From: a virus
Direction: 5' to 3' (one strand)
Length of the DNA stretch: 64,000 nt
IMG/VR virus record: IMGVR_UViG_3300029787_005452
Location: 1 to 64,000 of that record
The notes under the pieces are model-generated. The model worked only from the letters and a program-made list of their open reading frames with translations, was not told the DNA's origin and did not search any database. Shown piece after piece: positions 52,446-60,560 of the stretch. How positions within the stretch are numbered: the first letter of the stretch is position 1; each line of letters begins with the position of its first letter. The position numbers and the translations under genes were made by a program.

Positions 52446-53209
52446 AATTCTTTAAAATATTTTATTACACTATTAATATCATCATATTGTTGGTTAGCGT
52501 TTGTTACATCTATATTAAATTTATTTTTAAACCTTTCAACCCCCTCTTTAAAATGTTTTAACCAATCACCTTTTCTTATTGTTGATTTTCCATGATTTTC
52601 ATCTTGATCATCCATGTATTGATTACTATTTTCAATATCAATAAACCATCTAAAGGGAGGGTGATATCCTTTATTAATTGCTTCCATAGTATGGTCTACA
52701 TGTTCCATAGCATTGTAATAAACTTCATCCATTAAACCTATATCTTTCAATACTGAACTGTGATAATACGAGCATGCTCCATAAACATTAAAATATAAAG
52801 CAACTTTTACACCTCTTATATCAAATATTTTTCTCGGATTAGGTTTGGCCCCATTTATTTTATTATCATGCCCGTGTAAACAATAATTAAAATGTTTAAC
52901 TTTTGTTTTTTTAGATGCTTCTATATATTTTTCAAATACATTTTCTTTAAAAACAACATCATCTTCAACTATAAATATATGTTCACATTCATTATCTAGC
53001 AAATGCTGTAATGCTTTATTTTTTGTTTTACCTACACCTAGATTTTTTTCATTATTAATTATATTTTTATTTGAATCTTGTAAAGGTATTTCACCGTCAT
53101 TAATTATAACTAATTCATCATACCAATCTTTTTTTATACTTTTAATACAATTTTTTAAAAAATTATTACGATTACACGTTATAACTCCAATTCCAATCTT
53201 TGATATCAT
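52442..53209 (-). CDS. GT2-like glycosyltransferase, first gene of the glycan operon
   Basis: A 255-residue protein: KIGIGVITCNRNNFLKNCI, LGVGKTKNKALQHLL, IFIVEDDVVFKENVFEKYIEAS (abridged), and EHVDHTMEAINKGY as acceptor loop. A classic GT2 arrangement. It begins 6 nt after a -10 element, so it is the leader gene of the 13-gene cluster. Confidence 0.88.
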   Translation of the reverse strand: MISKIGIGVITCNRNNFLKNCIKSIKKDWYDELVIINDGEIPLQDSNKNIINNEKNLGVGKTKNKALQHLLDNECEHIFIVEDDVVFKENVFEKYIEASKKTKVKHFNYCLHGHDNKINGAKPNPRKIFDIRGVKVALYFNVYGACSYYHSSVLKDIGLMDEVYYNAMEHVDHTMEAINKGYHPPFRWFIDIENSNQYMDDQDENHGKSTIRKGDWLKHFKEGVERFKNKFNIDVTNANQQYDDINSVIKYFKEL

Positions 53210-53215
53210 GATAAA

Positions 53216-53244
53216 TATATATAAATAAAGTTATGGCAGATCAA
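53216..53244 (-). promoter_or_regulatory. Sigma70-like promoter TTGATC-N17-TATATA
   Basis: It ends 6 nt before the ATG at 53209 and its -35 overlaps the first codons of the divergent virion gene. It would drive the whole glycan operon. Confidence 0.6.
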
Positions 53245-53547
53245 GTAAGCATTAAACAATTACCACAAGTAACCGAAATTAATACAGGAGATTTACTTCT
53301 AGTACAAACACCTAACGCGACAAATACATTATTATTTGAAAATTTCATTATAGGTTTAAACAATACTACGTTTTCATCAACTGTATCTGGTCAAAGAAGT
53401 GATATCGATTCTCTTTCATCATCTATTTTTAGCAACGATATAAAAGCAGTTCCTTTAACAAAAGATGATGCTTTAAATTTAAGTGGTATTCCAATAGTTA
53501 TAGGTGGTAAAACGTTCAATATTCTATTATCTGGAGTACATGTATAA
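53233..53547 (+). CDS. Small fibre-type virion protein
   Basis: A 104-residue protein. VSIKQLPQVTEINTGDLLLVQTP is the type of N-terminal attachment motif found on phage short fibres and is similar to the start of the fibre at 27762. It ends convergently 5 nt from the kinase gene. Probably a fibre attachment or structural subunit. Confidence 0.6.
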   Translation: MADQVSIKQLPQVTEINTGDLLLVQTPNATNTLLFENFIIGLNNTTFSSTVSGQRSDIDSLSSSIFSNDIKAVPLTKDDALNLSGIPIVIGGKTFNILLSGVHV

Positions 53548-53552
53548 AAAAA

Positions 53553-54317
53553 TTATTTTTTAGATTTTTCATGTAGCTCTTTAAAAGTTTCCATTTGATC
53601 TTTTAATTCCTTTTCTTCTTTTTTAGCCATACCTTGAGATTCTAAAAGTTGCTCCATTAGATCTAAATTTTCTGGACTAAACACATCTGAACTACTACCA
53701 TCTCCACCTACTAGATCCCCTTCTACATCCACATATAATTTAATCATTTGCATCCGTTCTTGTGGGTTACCAAATACTTCAATTAACGCTGGGGCTGTAT
53801 CTCTTGGAAAAAATGGATTTTCTTGTGGATTCTCATGATAATGTCTCTGTAAAACTTTAAAAAAGTTATCTATTTCTTTAATATAGTTTTCATCAGTTTC
53901 TCTTACACCATCACTTTCGACTTGTATTTTATTAAATTTAGTAATTGGTATAAAGAAAATTATATCAATATTTTCTAAAGCTTCTCTAACAATTGGTATA
54001 CATTCATCGACGAAAGCCTCATCGATATCACTGTCTTCTTGACTCATAGCCCACATTGAGTATACTAAGTTATCTAACGGGCATCTGTCAAAAATAACTT
54101 TATCATCCCTATCGAATTCCTTTAAGGATTCTGCCATATAGTCCAAGATAGCTTTCTGGGTTTCTTTTGTAGTATGCTTACTATGAGGTAGTTGTTTTTC
54201 TTTTAATATATCTCTATAAGAATTAACCTCGTATCCATACATTGGCCATTCTTGTAAAAAATCTTTAATTAAGGTACTTTTACCTAAGTTTGCGGATCCG
54301 CTAATTGCAATTCTCAT
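53553..54317 (-). CDS. P-loop kinase/ATPase, NadR/AAA_28-like
   Basis: A 254-residue protein with Walker A GSANLGKST, KVIFDRCPLDNLVYSMWAM and DIIFFIPITKF, the NadR-like kinase pattern shared with 22233-22781, plus an acidic coiled-coil C-terminus (EKELKDQMETFKELHEKS) not found in that paralogue. A nucleotide or nucleoside kinase role is likely. Its sigma70-like promoter shares a palindromic -35 with the divergent nuclease gene. Confidence 0.72.
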   Translation of the reverse strand: MRIAISGSANLGKSTLIKDFLQEWPMYGYEVNSYRDILKEKQLPHSKHTTKETQKAILDYMAESLKEFDRDDKVIFDRCPLDNLVYSMWAMSQEDSDIDEAFVDECIPIVREALENIDIIFFIPITKFNKIQVESDGVRETDENYIKEIDNFFKVLQRHYHENPQENPFFPRDTAPALIEVFGNPQERMQMIKLYVDVEGDLVGGDGSSSDVFSPENLDLMEQLLESQGMAKKEEKELKDQMETFKELHEKSKK

Positions 54318-54323
54318 ACTATT

Positions 54324-54367
54324 ATTTTATAATAAAAATTTGATATATCAAGTCTATATACTATAAT
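54324..54367. promoter_or_regulatory. Divergent sigma70-like promoters sharing a palindromic -35
   Basis: TTGATATATCAA (54340-54351) supplies TTGATA to both strands. Minus: N16, TAAAAT (54324-54329), 6 nt, ATG at 54317. Plus: N16, TATAAT (54362-54367), 6 nt, ATG at 54374. RNA polymerase cannot easily use both at once, so the two genes may be mutually exclusive in timing. Confidence 0.75.
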
Positions 54368-54373
54368 TAATAT

Positions 54374-55081
54374 ATGATAACGTTTGACGAAAAGTCTCAT
54401 ACTTACAAGTGTAGTAAGACTGGTAGAGAGTTAATATCAGCAACTACTTTAATAGGTAAGTATAAAAAGCCATTCGATAAAATGGAAAATGCAACTCGTG
54501 TAGCCAATAGAGAAGGTTTAGATGTTGAGTTTGTATTAGATATGTGGGAGAAAGAAAAGAATCGAGCTTGTGATTATGGCACTAATATTCATAAGGTTAT
54601 GGAGGACTATTTAACTGAAGGGGTAGTAGAAGAAGAGCATGAATCTTTATACATTTCTTTTAATAAATGGAATCATATCTTTAAAAAGTTTCCTACTTTA
54701 TTATGTGAAGAAAAATTACATGATTTAGATAATTTTATTGCTGGTACTGCAGATTTAATTTACGAAAATAAAACTCATTTTATGGTTGGTGATTTTAAGA
54801 CTAATAAAGCATTTAATTTCTTCTCTCCTTATAATGAGTTTATGCTAAAACCAATGGACCATTTAAGTGTATGTGAATTCAATACATACGGGTTGCAGTT
54901 ATCTTTATATGCATATTTACATGAAAAGAGTTCAGGTAAAAAATGCACTGGATGTGTTATATTCTATAAGGATAAAGAAAATAGATTTTACCCTATTAGG
55001 GTCAACTATATGAAGAAAGAAATTATTTCTCTAATAGAAGATTACAATAATCCCAATTCACTATCTTCAAAAATTGATTAA
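54374..55081 (+). CDS. PD-(D/E)XK nuclease, RecB/Cas4-like
   Basis: A 235-residue protein: GTNIHKVMEDYL (the His/Glu of motif 1), FIAGTADLIYEN, MVGDFKTNKA (D-x-K catalytic core) and YGLQLSLYAYLHEK (Q-x-x-x-Y motif). This is the exonuclease domain type of RecB, AddB and Cas4. It probably processes DNA ends in recombination or packaging. It has no SD site and begins 6 nt after a consensus -10. Its 3' end overlaps the convergent SOD gene by 59 nt. Confidence 0.85.
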   Translation: MITFDEKSHTYKCSKTGRELISATTLIGKYKKPFDKMENATRVANREGLDVEFVLDMWEKEKNRACDYGTNIHKVMEDYLTEGVVEEEHESLYISFNKWNHIFKKFPTLLCEEKLHDLDNFIAGTADLIYENKTHFMVGDFKTNKAFNFFSPYNEFMLKPMDHLSVCEFNTYGLQLSLYAYLHEKSSGKKCTGCVIFYKDKENRFYPIRVNYMKKEIISLIEDYNNPNSLSSKID

Positions 55082-55643
55082 TATATTTTTCTCTATCTGG
55101 TCCATATTTCTTGTAATATGCGTGTTCCCAAACGTCAATACCTAATATAGGGGTTCCCATATTATACATTAATGGGTTATCTTGGTTGTCGGTGGGAACT
55201 ATTTTTAATTTATTTCCTCTTTTTACTAACCAAACCCAACCGGAACCAAAATGCGTTTTTGCTTGTTCCTTAAATTGTTCCTTAAATTTATCAACAGTCC
55301 CGTATTGTTTTTCCAGTAACTCTTTGATATTTCCCTTTATTGTGGGTCTATCAGGGGACATCATGTTCCAGAATAGTTGATGATTGTAAGCCCCACCTGC
55401 ATTGTTCCTTATAGCTGGTTTTTTCTTAGCTGATTTTGTAACTAATTGTTCCAGTTCCATTTTTTTAGTTCCTATAGCTTCATTTAATTTTTTTATGTAC
55501 CCTTTATAGTGTTTATTGAAGTGTAATTTCATTGTTTCTTGATCAATAAATGGTTCTAAACTATTAAAATCATAAGGTAGTTTTATGGGTTTGTACCCAT
55601 TTAATTCTTCTAAAAGTAAATCTGTTAAATTATCGTAATTCAT
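55023..55643 (-). CDS. Fe/Mn superoxide dismutase
   Basis: A 206-residue protein of the Fe/Mn SOD family: LPYDFNSLEPFIDQETMKLHF with metal ligand His41, NNAGGAYNHQLFWNMMSP with His88, HFGSGWVWLV, and GIDVWEHAYYKKYG with Asp170 and His174. All four ligands are present, so it should convert superoxide to H2O2 and O2; Fe or Mn preference cannot be told. No signal peptide. GGGAGG 5 nt before the ATG, inside the end of the preceding gene, gives a strong ribosome-binding site. Confidence 0.93.
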   Translation of the reverse strand: MNYDNLTDLLLEELNGYKPIKLPYDFNSLEPFIDQETMKLHFNKHYKGYIKKLNEAIGTKKMELEQLVTKSAKKKPAIRNNAGGAYNHQLFWNMMSPDRPTIKGNIKELLEKQYGTVDKFKEQFKEQAKTHFGSGWVWLVKRGNKLKIVPTDNQDNPLMYNMGTPILGIDVWEHAYYKKYGPDREKYINQFLKIVNWDYCNLLLEK

Positions 55644-55837
55644 TTCTTACCTCCCTTCATATTTGCACACCAATGATACATTTTTCCTTTTTCTCCTCCG
55701 TATTTTTTTGCTTTTCTCCTCAATTCAGTAACAGACCCCTTACAACTTGCACCAGACTTCTTAACTCTGCCCGGTCTACTCTTTCCTTTGACCTTTTTAT
55801 CGGCATAATTTTCAAAATATGTACTGAAATTAATCAT
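55640..55837 (-). CDS. Small basic Cys/His protein
   Basis: A 65-residue basic protein with GASCKGSVTELRRKAKKYGG (the Cys) and KMYHWCANMKGGKK (His, Cys). I remember this sequence type as a conserved small protein of cyanophages, function unknown; the Cys-His-Cys set could bind zinc or nucleic acid. It overlaps both neighbours by a few bases in a three-gene late unit. Confidence 0.65.
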   Translation of the reverse strand: MINFSTYFENYADKKVKGKSRPGRVKKSGASCKGSVTELRRKAKKYGGEKGKMYHWCANMKGGKK

Positions 55838-56192
55838 TTTCTCTCATTCTCTGTGTCTTTTTCTTGCTAGCTTCTTTCTTTTTACTAATATATTTAAAAG
55901 CTGACCGTAAACTTTTTTTCTTTTTAGGGTCTTTTGTTCTACCTACTGCAGCTCTAACGCGCTGATGTATTAAATTTATAATTTGCGACTGTCTTTTATG
56001 TGATTTTGATTTAAAAGATGGTTTATTCAATGTATCTCTTACATCAGCTGCTGAGCTAAACTTTACACCTACAGTATCTTTAGGATTTTCATCGGTATAT
56101 AATCTTCTACCTGAACCTTTAGGCTTTTTACCAGTACCTTTTTTAGGGTCAGCTTCTAATAATATTTTTTCTACTAAAGTAGTAAACTTCAC
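55830..56192 (-). CDS. Basic conserved phage protein (GSGRRLYTDENPKDT)
   Basis: A 120-residue very basic protein. GSGRRLYTDENPKDTVGVKF, KSHKRQSQIINLIHQRVRAA and EASKKKTQRMR are features I associate with a conserved cyanophage protein of unknown role. The start is GTG, 5 nt from an ATAAATA element, so it is likely expressed late together with the Cys/His protein and SOD. DNA binding is plausible given its charge. Confidence 0.65.
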   Translation of the reverse strand: MKFTTLVEKILLEADPKKGTGKKPKGSGRRLYTDENPKDTVGVKFSSAADVRDTLNKPSFKSKSHKRQSQIINLIHQRVRAAVGRTKDPKKKKSLRSAFKYISKKKEASKKKTQRMREND

Positions 56193-56228
56193 CTAAATAT
56201 TTATTAGAGAAAGATAGATTAAAATGTT

Positions 56229-56711
56229 ATGTTTGGACTTATTACAATGTTACTTACAACGCTCGGCGCAACGGGTATGGGATCAATGCTTAAAATTGTC
56301 GGAGGCCTCTTTGCAGGTATATCAGATGCTAAAGAAGCAAAACATAAAAGAGAGCTTATTAGGGATATGCAAATGCAAAAAGCCGATCTTGAGTTTCAAA
56401 AAGCCGTCTTCGGTGATATGGATAAAGACACATCTGTTTTTACCAGGGGTACTCGTAGGCTCATTGCTCTTATCGGGATGTGTAACTTTTTCGTCATCTC
56501 AGTCCTCTGCACCCTCTGGCCAGGGGTCGAACTTATTACCTTCACCCCTCCAGAAAACAAAGAGTCGATCAAGCTCATCTGGGGATTGGTTACTTTCCCC
56601 TCAGGAGCAGACATTACCACCTCAATTACGACAGGGCACATTGCTTTGGTCTCAATCGCCACTCTGGGAGCGATAATAGGTTTTTACTTTACACCGGGTG
56701 GTAAAAGATGA
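56229..56711 (+). CDS. Holin-like membrane protein
   Basis: A 160-residue protein with a hydrophobic N-terminus (residues 1-30), a charged helical middle (KEAKHKRELIRDMQMQKADL), and two further membrane segments (RLIALIGMCNFFVISVLCTL; TGHIALVSIATLGAIIGFYF), ending in a basic tail. This fits several phage holins or holin-like proteins. Codon use is markedly richer in C-ending codons than in its neighbours, suggesting a different origin. It overlaps the next small frame by 4 nt (ATGA). Confidence 0.7.
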   Translation: MFGLITMLLTTLGATGMGSMLKIVGGLFAGISDAKEAKHKRELIRDMQMQKADLEFQKAVFGDMDKDTSVFTRGTRRLIALIGMCNFFVISVLCTLWPGVELITFTPPENKESIKLIWGLVTFPSGADITTSITTGHIALVSIATLGAIIGFYFTPGGKR

Positions 56712-56800
56712 TTGCAGAAATAATATCTTGTATAGTAGTGGGAATTATTGTATTTTGGATGTCTACTGATCTATATAAAGCATTAAAAAATAAAAAATAA
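56708..56800 (+). CDS. 30-residue single-membrane peptide coupled to the holin-like gene
   Basis: Starts by ATGA overlap with the holin-like gene and encodes one hydrophobic helix (IISCIVVGIIVFWMSTDLY) and a basic tail. Its position suggests an antiholin, pinholin or small lysis accessory. It ends 3 nt before the convergent cyclase stop. Confidence 0.55.
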   Translation: MIAEIISCIVVGIIVFWMSTDLYKALKNKK

Positions 56801-56803
56801 CTT

Positions 56804-58852
56804 TTATTTAGATTTAGCTCTATATACTTGATCCCAATCTTTACCTGGGTCATTTACCTTAAGATCAGCAACTCTTTCTTTCATCATATTATAATAATAT
56901 TCCAATATAGGGTTTATTTTAATGCATTTATTAAGTAATTTATTAGCCTCTAACCATTTTCTTTCTTTATATAGTTTTAAGAATAAATCATGTTGTAAAT
57001 AATCAAATTTTCCATCAATCACTGTATATACTTTTATACCTTCTTTCTTACCCTTAACAGCAATTTTATCTAATTCTATAAATTTAAATTTATTACCTAT
57101 TAGTTTAGTAGTTTCTTGACCTAATAGAATACCTACTCCATATGATTTTGTCTGACCTTCAAGTCTTGCAGCTAAATTAACACCATCCCCTAAACATGTA
57201 TAATCAAATCTTTGTTCTGAACCCATATTACCAACTACAACTCTACCAGTATTAATGCCTATACCAATTGCTAATGGTTTCTTACCTTCTTCAATTAACT
57301 GTATATTAAGATTAGAAAGTTCTAATTGCATTTTTATTGCAACTTCTATAGCTTTAATGCGATGAGATAATTGATCTTCAGGTAAAGGTGCATTCCAAAA
57401 TGCCATTAACGCATCGCCGATATATTTGTCTATTGTACCACCGGATTCCATAACTATTTGAGTCATGGGTGTGAGATATCGATTAATAAGATAAGTTAAC
57501 CCTTGAGGGTTATCTTTAAACTGCTCACTAATAGTGGTAAAACCTCTGATATCGGAAAATAATATAGTTAAGTCTTGTGTATCACCTCCAAGTTTTAACA
57601 TATTAGGATTTTTTTGTAATTTCTTAACTATTTCAGGGGCTAGGTAATGCTCAAACTGTTTTTTAATTAACATCTTACCCTTATATTCATGTATAAATCT
57701 AAAGAATATAGCTAATGTAAATACTAAAAAAGTACTATAAATTGGGTATGTAAAATCGTATAATAAATTATGAAAACTAAATAACCAAAAGCCATATATA
57801 GGTAAAGCAACTATAACTACACCTATTAGTAAACTGTTAATAACCCATAGAAACCTAAGCGCACATAGCGTCAACAGTAAGCTCAGTGCTATAGTAAATA
57901 GTATTTCATATAAGGTTGCTTCAACTGGTCTTACTAATATATTTTCATTAGCTAATGTTTCGACGACTTGTAAATTTAATTCATGACCACTACTAACCTT
58001 TATAGGGGTTGCTACTGAATTAGATAACCCTTCCGCTGTTAAAGCTATTACTGCTATAGTATCCTTTACAGAAGACCAATCTTCACTAGTTAGTGAAATT
58101 TTATTAAACTCAGTATCATAATTAATCCATACTCTTGCGTTTTCATCTGTTTCAAAAGTCCCAACATTTCTTAATCTAATAGCACTTACACCAGCATGGT
58201 CTACTTTAACCTGATACGATCTATCATCTACTAAAGTTCTTAAAATTTCTAAAGGTAAAGTTGGGTATACTTCATCTTTAACTTGTATCATTAAAGGCAC
58301 CCGTCTAACCACCCCATCAAGCTCGGGTGCAGTAACAGTCATACCCACTCCTTTAGAAAACATACCTACACTTTCAATAGGACCTATACCATTAGGGTAA
58401 TCAAATAACCAATCATTTAACTTTACCGAACCTATTGTTGTAATATTCTGTTTTACTAATACACCTTTACCTTGTAATGCAGCAGACTGAGTAGTAACGA
58501 CTGGGTAATGATATAAAATATCAGTAAAAGTTTTATCTCCTCCTAATCTATCTTCTTCAGCAAATAAGATAGGTAAAACTACTAATCCTGCCCCATGGTA
58601 ATAAGCTTTTTCTATATAATGAGCTAAGACATCTCTCTTCCATGGCCATTGACCATATTTTTCTAAACTTGATTCATCTATTTCTATAATAGTAAATAAA
58701 TCAGATTTTTTTACTTTTTGTGTTTTTTGATAATAGTCTAAACCTTTTAATCTTAAGATTTCTACAGGATAGGGGTCATATATTCTAAGTACTGAAAATA
58801 AAACTGCAGCTATAGTACAATATATGAATGGTTTGAATTTATTAAGTTTCAT
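56804..58852 (-). CDS. CHASE2-domain membrane adenylate/guanylate cyclase
   Basis: A 682-residue protein. An N-terminal membrane helix (8-25), an extracytoplasmic CHASE2 sensor (about 30-300; IIEIDESSLEKYGQWPWKRD, VSSGHELNLQVV), three membrane helices (about 313-385), then a class III cyclase domain: LTILFSDIRGFTTISE with metal Asp434, YIGDALMAFWN with Asp480, and YTCLGDGVNLAARLEG with Asn559 and Arg563. All key residues are present, so it should make cAMP or cGMP. A short C-terminal helical region follows. It overlaps the FecR-like gene by 4 nt, as the last gene of the curli-like operon. Confidence 0.95.
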   Translation of the reverse strand: MKLNKFKPFIYCTIAAVLFSVLRIYDPYPVEILRLKGLDYYQKTQKVKKSDLFTIIEIDESSLEKYGQWPWKRDVLAHYIEKAYYHGAGLVVLPILFAEEDRLGGDKTFTDILYHYPVVTTQSAALQGKGVLVKQNITTIGSVKLNDWLFDYPNGIGPIESVGMFSKGVGMTVTAPELDGVVRRVPLMIQVKDEVYPTLPLEILRTLVDDRSYQVKVDHAGVSAIRLRNVGTFETDENARVWINYDTEFNKISLTSEDWSSVKDTIAVIALTAEGLSNSVATPIKVSSGHELNLQVVETLANENILVRPVEATLYEILFTIALSLLLTLCALRFLWVINSLLIGVVIVALPIYGFWLFSFHNLLYDFTYPIYSTFLVFTLAIFFRFIHEYKGKMLIKKQFEHYLAPEIVKKLQKNPNMLKLGGDTQDLTILFSDIRGFTTISEQFKDNPQGLTYLINRYLTPMTQIVMESGGTIDKYIGDALMAFWNAPLPEDQLSHRIKAIEVAIKMQLELSNLNIQLIEEGKKPLAIGIGINTGRVVVGNMGSEQRFDYTCLGDGVNLAARLEGQTKSYGVGILLGQETTKLIGNKFKFIELDKIAVKGKKEGIKVYTVIDGKFDYLQHDLFLKLYKERKWLEANKLLNKCIKINPILEYYYNMMKERVADLKVNDPGKDWDQVYRAKSK

Positions 58853-59757
58853 TGTTGAATAATATTTATAGACACGCTACCACCTGCATTTAGAACGCCT
58901 TCAGTTATGGTACCTTTATTATCATATTTTAATGATACGTCAGAAACTGAAGGTACAATTAATTTAATTTTATTTTCATTATCAGATGTAAATGTAGCTT
59001 TATCATCTTCTATCTCAAAAATTGAGTTTTGATCATCATCTTCAAATTCTATAAATGATGCTTCTTCTAAAAAATCATCATTATTATCTTTTTCTACTGT
59101 TTCATCTTCAACGTTTTCGTTTATTTCATTTTTGATTTCAATAGTTTGATTTTTTCTATTATTATCAATTATAGGTTTGGATGGGGAAGAAAAAGTAGAG
59201 GCAACTGAAGTTACTTCAAATGCTTTAGTTAGAACTACTGAACCTATATTATTAAAAACTTCTATAGAACCAACGTAAGTATTACCATTACTATCTTCTG
59301 ACGGTAATAAAGTAAACGTACTTTCACCGGATTCTTTAACTATAACTTCAAAATCAGTACCTCTAACTGATACAGAAGCTGTAGGAGTAGTTATCTTTAT
59401 ATTTTCTTTACTATTTTTAGCAATTAAACCTGATGTATATCTTAGTTTACCGAAAGATGCTTTTAAACTTACTTTACCCTTTTTTGTATTATTGTCATAC
59501 ACGAATTCATCTATTATTAACGTTGAATATTTTGCAATAGTAACTTTGGTATCATCTACAAATATTATTTTTATATTACCGTCTAAGGTTTCTATTTCAT
59601 CATACATTTCAACTGGCGTACCTAAACCAGTTAAGTATTTTTCTGTACCTCTAGTAATTTGCCCGGGTTGAGACTGAAAAGAAACCTCCCCAACTTTAGA
59701 AAAAGCAGAGGAGGTTATAAAAACAAATACTAAAAAAAGATTAAGGACCGACTTCAA
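58849..59757 (-). CDS. FecR-domain periplasmic protein
   Basis: About 302 residues when started at the TTG inside the curlin stop region, giving a clean signal peptide (MKSVLNLFLVFVF then ITSSAFS). The FecR domain spans about 30-150: VTIAKYSTLIIDEFVYD, KASFGKLRYTSG, ITTPTASVSVRGTDFEV. It is followed by an acidic linker (about 185-255) and a small C-terminal beta domain. FecR domains are sensor or scaffold modules, often encoded beside CHASE2 cyclases in bacteria, so it may signal to the cyclase. A longer ATG start at 59814 would lie well inside the curlin gene. Confidence 0.85.
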   Translation of the reverse strand: MKSVLNLFLVFVFITSSAFSKVGEVSFQSQPGQITRGTEKYLTGLGTPVEMYDEIETLDGNIKIIFVDDTKVTIAKYSTLIIDEFVYDNNTKKGKVSLKASFGKLRYTSGLIAKNSKENIKITTPTASVSVRGTDFEVIVKESGESTFTLLPSEDSNGNTYVGSIEVFNNIGSVVLTKAFEVTSVASTFSSPSKPIIDNNRKNQTIEIKNEINENVEDETVEKDNNDDFLEEASFIEFEDDDQNSIFEIEDDKATFTSDNENKIKLIVPSVSDVSLKYDNKGTITEGVLNAGGSVSINIIQQ

Positions 59758-60526
59758 TAAATGTACCTTGTGCGAAATCAGGTGTTGGTACCGGTTGTGT
59801 ATAACTTCCATCAAAATTACTTATAGTACCAAGACCTTCCAATCCAGCAGTATAATTACCATCAGACTGTATAATTGTAAAAGTTGTATCATTACCATAA
59901 TGGGTAAGCTCTAATGTTTGGTATTCAGATCCTGATTGTACCAAGTTAAGAATATTACTATCACCTTGAAGTTGTACGATTTGGCTATGACCTAAACCAA
60001 GATTACCTCCTTCTTGAATAGATGTAATTGTATTACCATTACCAATTAGGGAAATATCTGATACTGCTGCAATATTATCATTAAGATAAAAATCTAATAT
60101 ATTACTGTTACCAATAATATAATTTTTAAGATATTGCTGAGAAATATTTGAAGCTTCAGCTGTTGTATCATCTTTCTTAATTGAAATATCGTTACCATCA
60201 CCTAATAAGGTATTAGTAAATGTATTTTGATCACCTGATACTAAAATATCTTGCTTATTACCATTACCTTCAATATATAAATCGAAATCTGTTTGATCTC
60301 CAGACCATTCAATATCTAATTCATTAGCGTTACCGATTTGAGAAATATCAAAATCACTACTATCTCCTGCAATAGTAGAAATGTCAGTTGAAGCTCCTAT
60401 TCTATTTCCTGAACCTACTTGAGTAATATCGAAGGTACCTGTTGAACCTTCTTGTTCTAAGTAAATTTCGTTATTTGCAAATGCAATAGAAGTTGTTAAT
60501 AATAATGCTAGTAATGTTGTTTTCAT
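59741..60526 (-). CDS. Curlin-like (CsgA/CsgB type) amyloid subunit
   Basis: About 261 residues with a signal peptide (MKTTLLALLLTTSIAFA) followed by imperfect repeats of the curlin pattern I-x-Q-x-G-x-x-N: DITQVGSGNRIG, DISQIGNANELD, YIEGNGNKQDI, LLGDGNDISI, IIGNSNILDF, LIGNGNTITSIQEGG, VQLQGDSNILNLVQSG, THYGNDTTFTIIQSDGN. Around eight to ten strands would stack as a beta-solenoid, as in amyloid curli. The length is greater than E. coli CsgA. It has its own TATAAATA promoter 5 nt before the ATG. Confidence 0.85.
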   Translation of the reverse strand: MKTTLLALLLTTSIAFANNEIYLEQEGSTGTFDITQVGSGNRIGASTDISTIAGDSSDFDISQIGNANELDIEWSGDQTDFDLYIEGNGNKQDILVSGDQNTFTNTLLGDGNDISIKKDDTTAEASNISQQYLKNYIIGNSNILDFYLNDNIAAVSDISLIGNGNTITSIQEGGNLGLGHSQIVQLQGDSNILNLVQSGSEYQTLELTHYGNDTTFTIIQSDGNYTAGLEGLGTISNFDGSYTQPVPTPDFAQGTFIEVGP

Positions 60527-60531
60527 AATTA

Positions 60532-60539
60532 TATTTATA
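60532..60539 (-). promoter_or_regulatory. Late-type promoter TATAAATA of the curlin gene
   Basis: Perfect TATAAATA 5 nt before the curlin ATG, in the 34-nt gap after csgG. Confidence 0.7.
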
Positions 60540-60560
60540 AAAATATAACTATAATTTTTA

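Noticed and set aside
56224-56676. A 150-residue frame overlapping the holin-like gene
   Set aside because: It is a +1 shadow of the 56229-56711 gene, which has coherent membrane segments and ATGA coupling to the next frame. The shadow is Ser/Gln-rich without structure.
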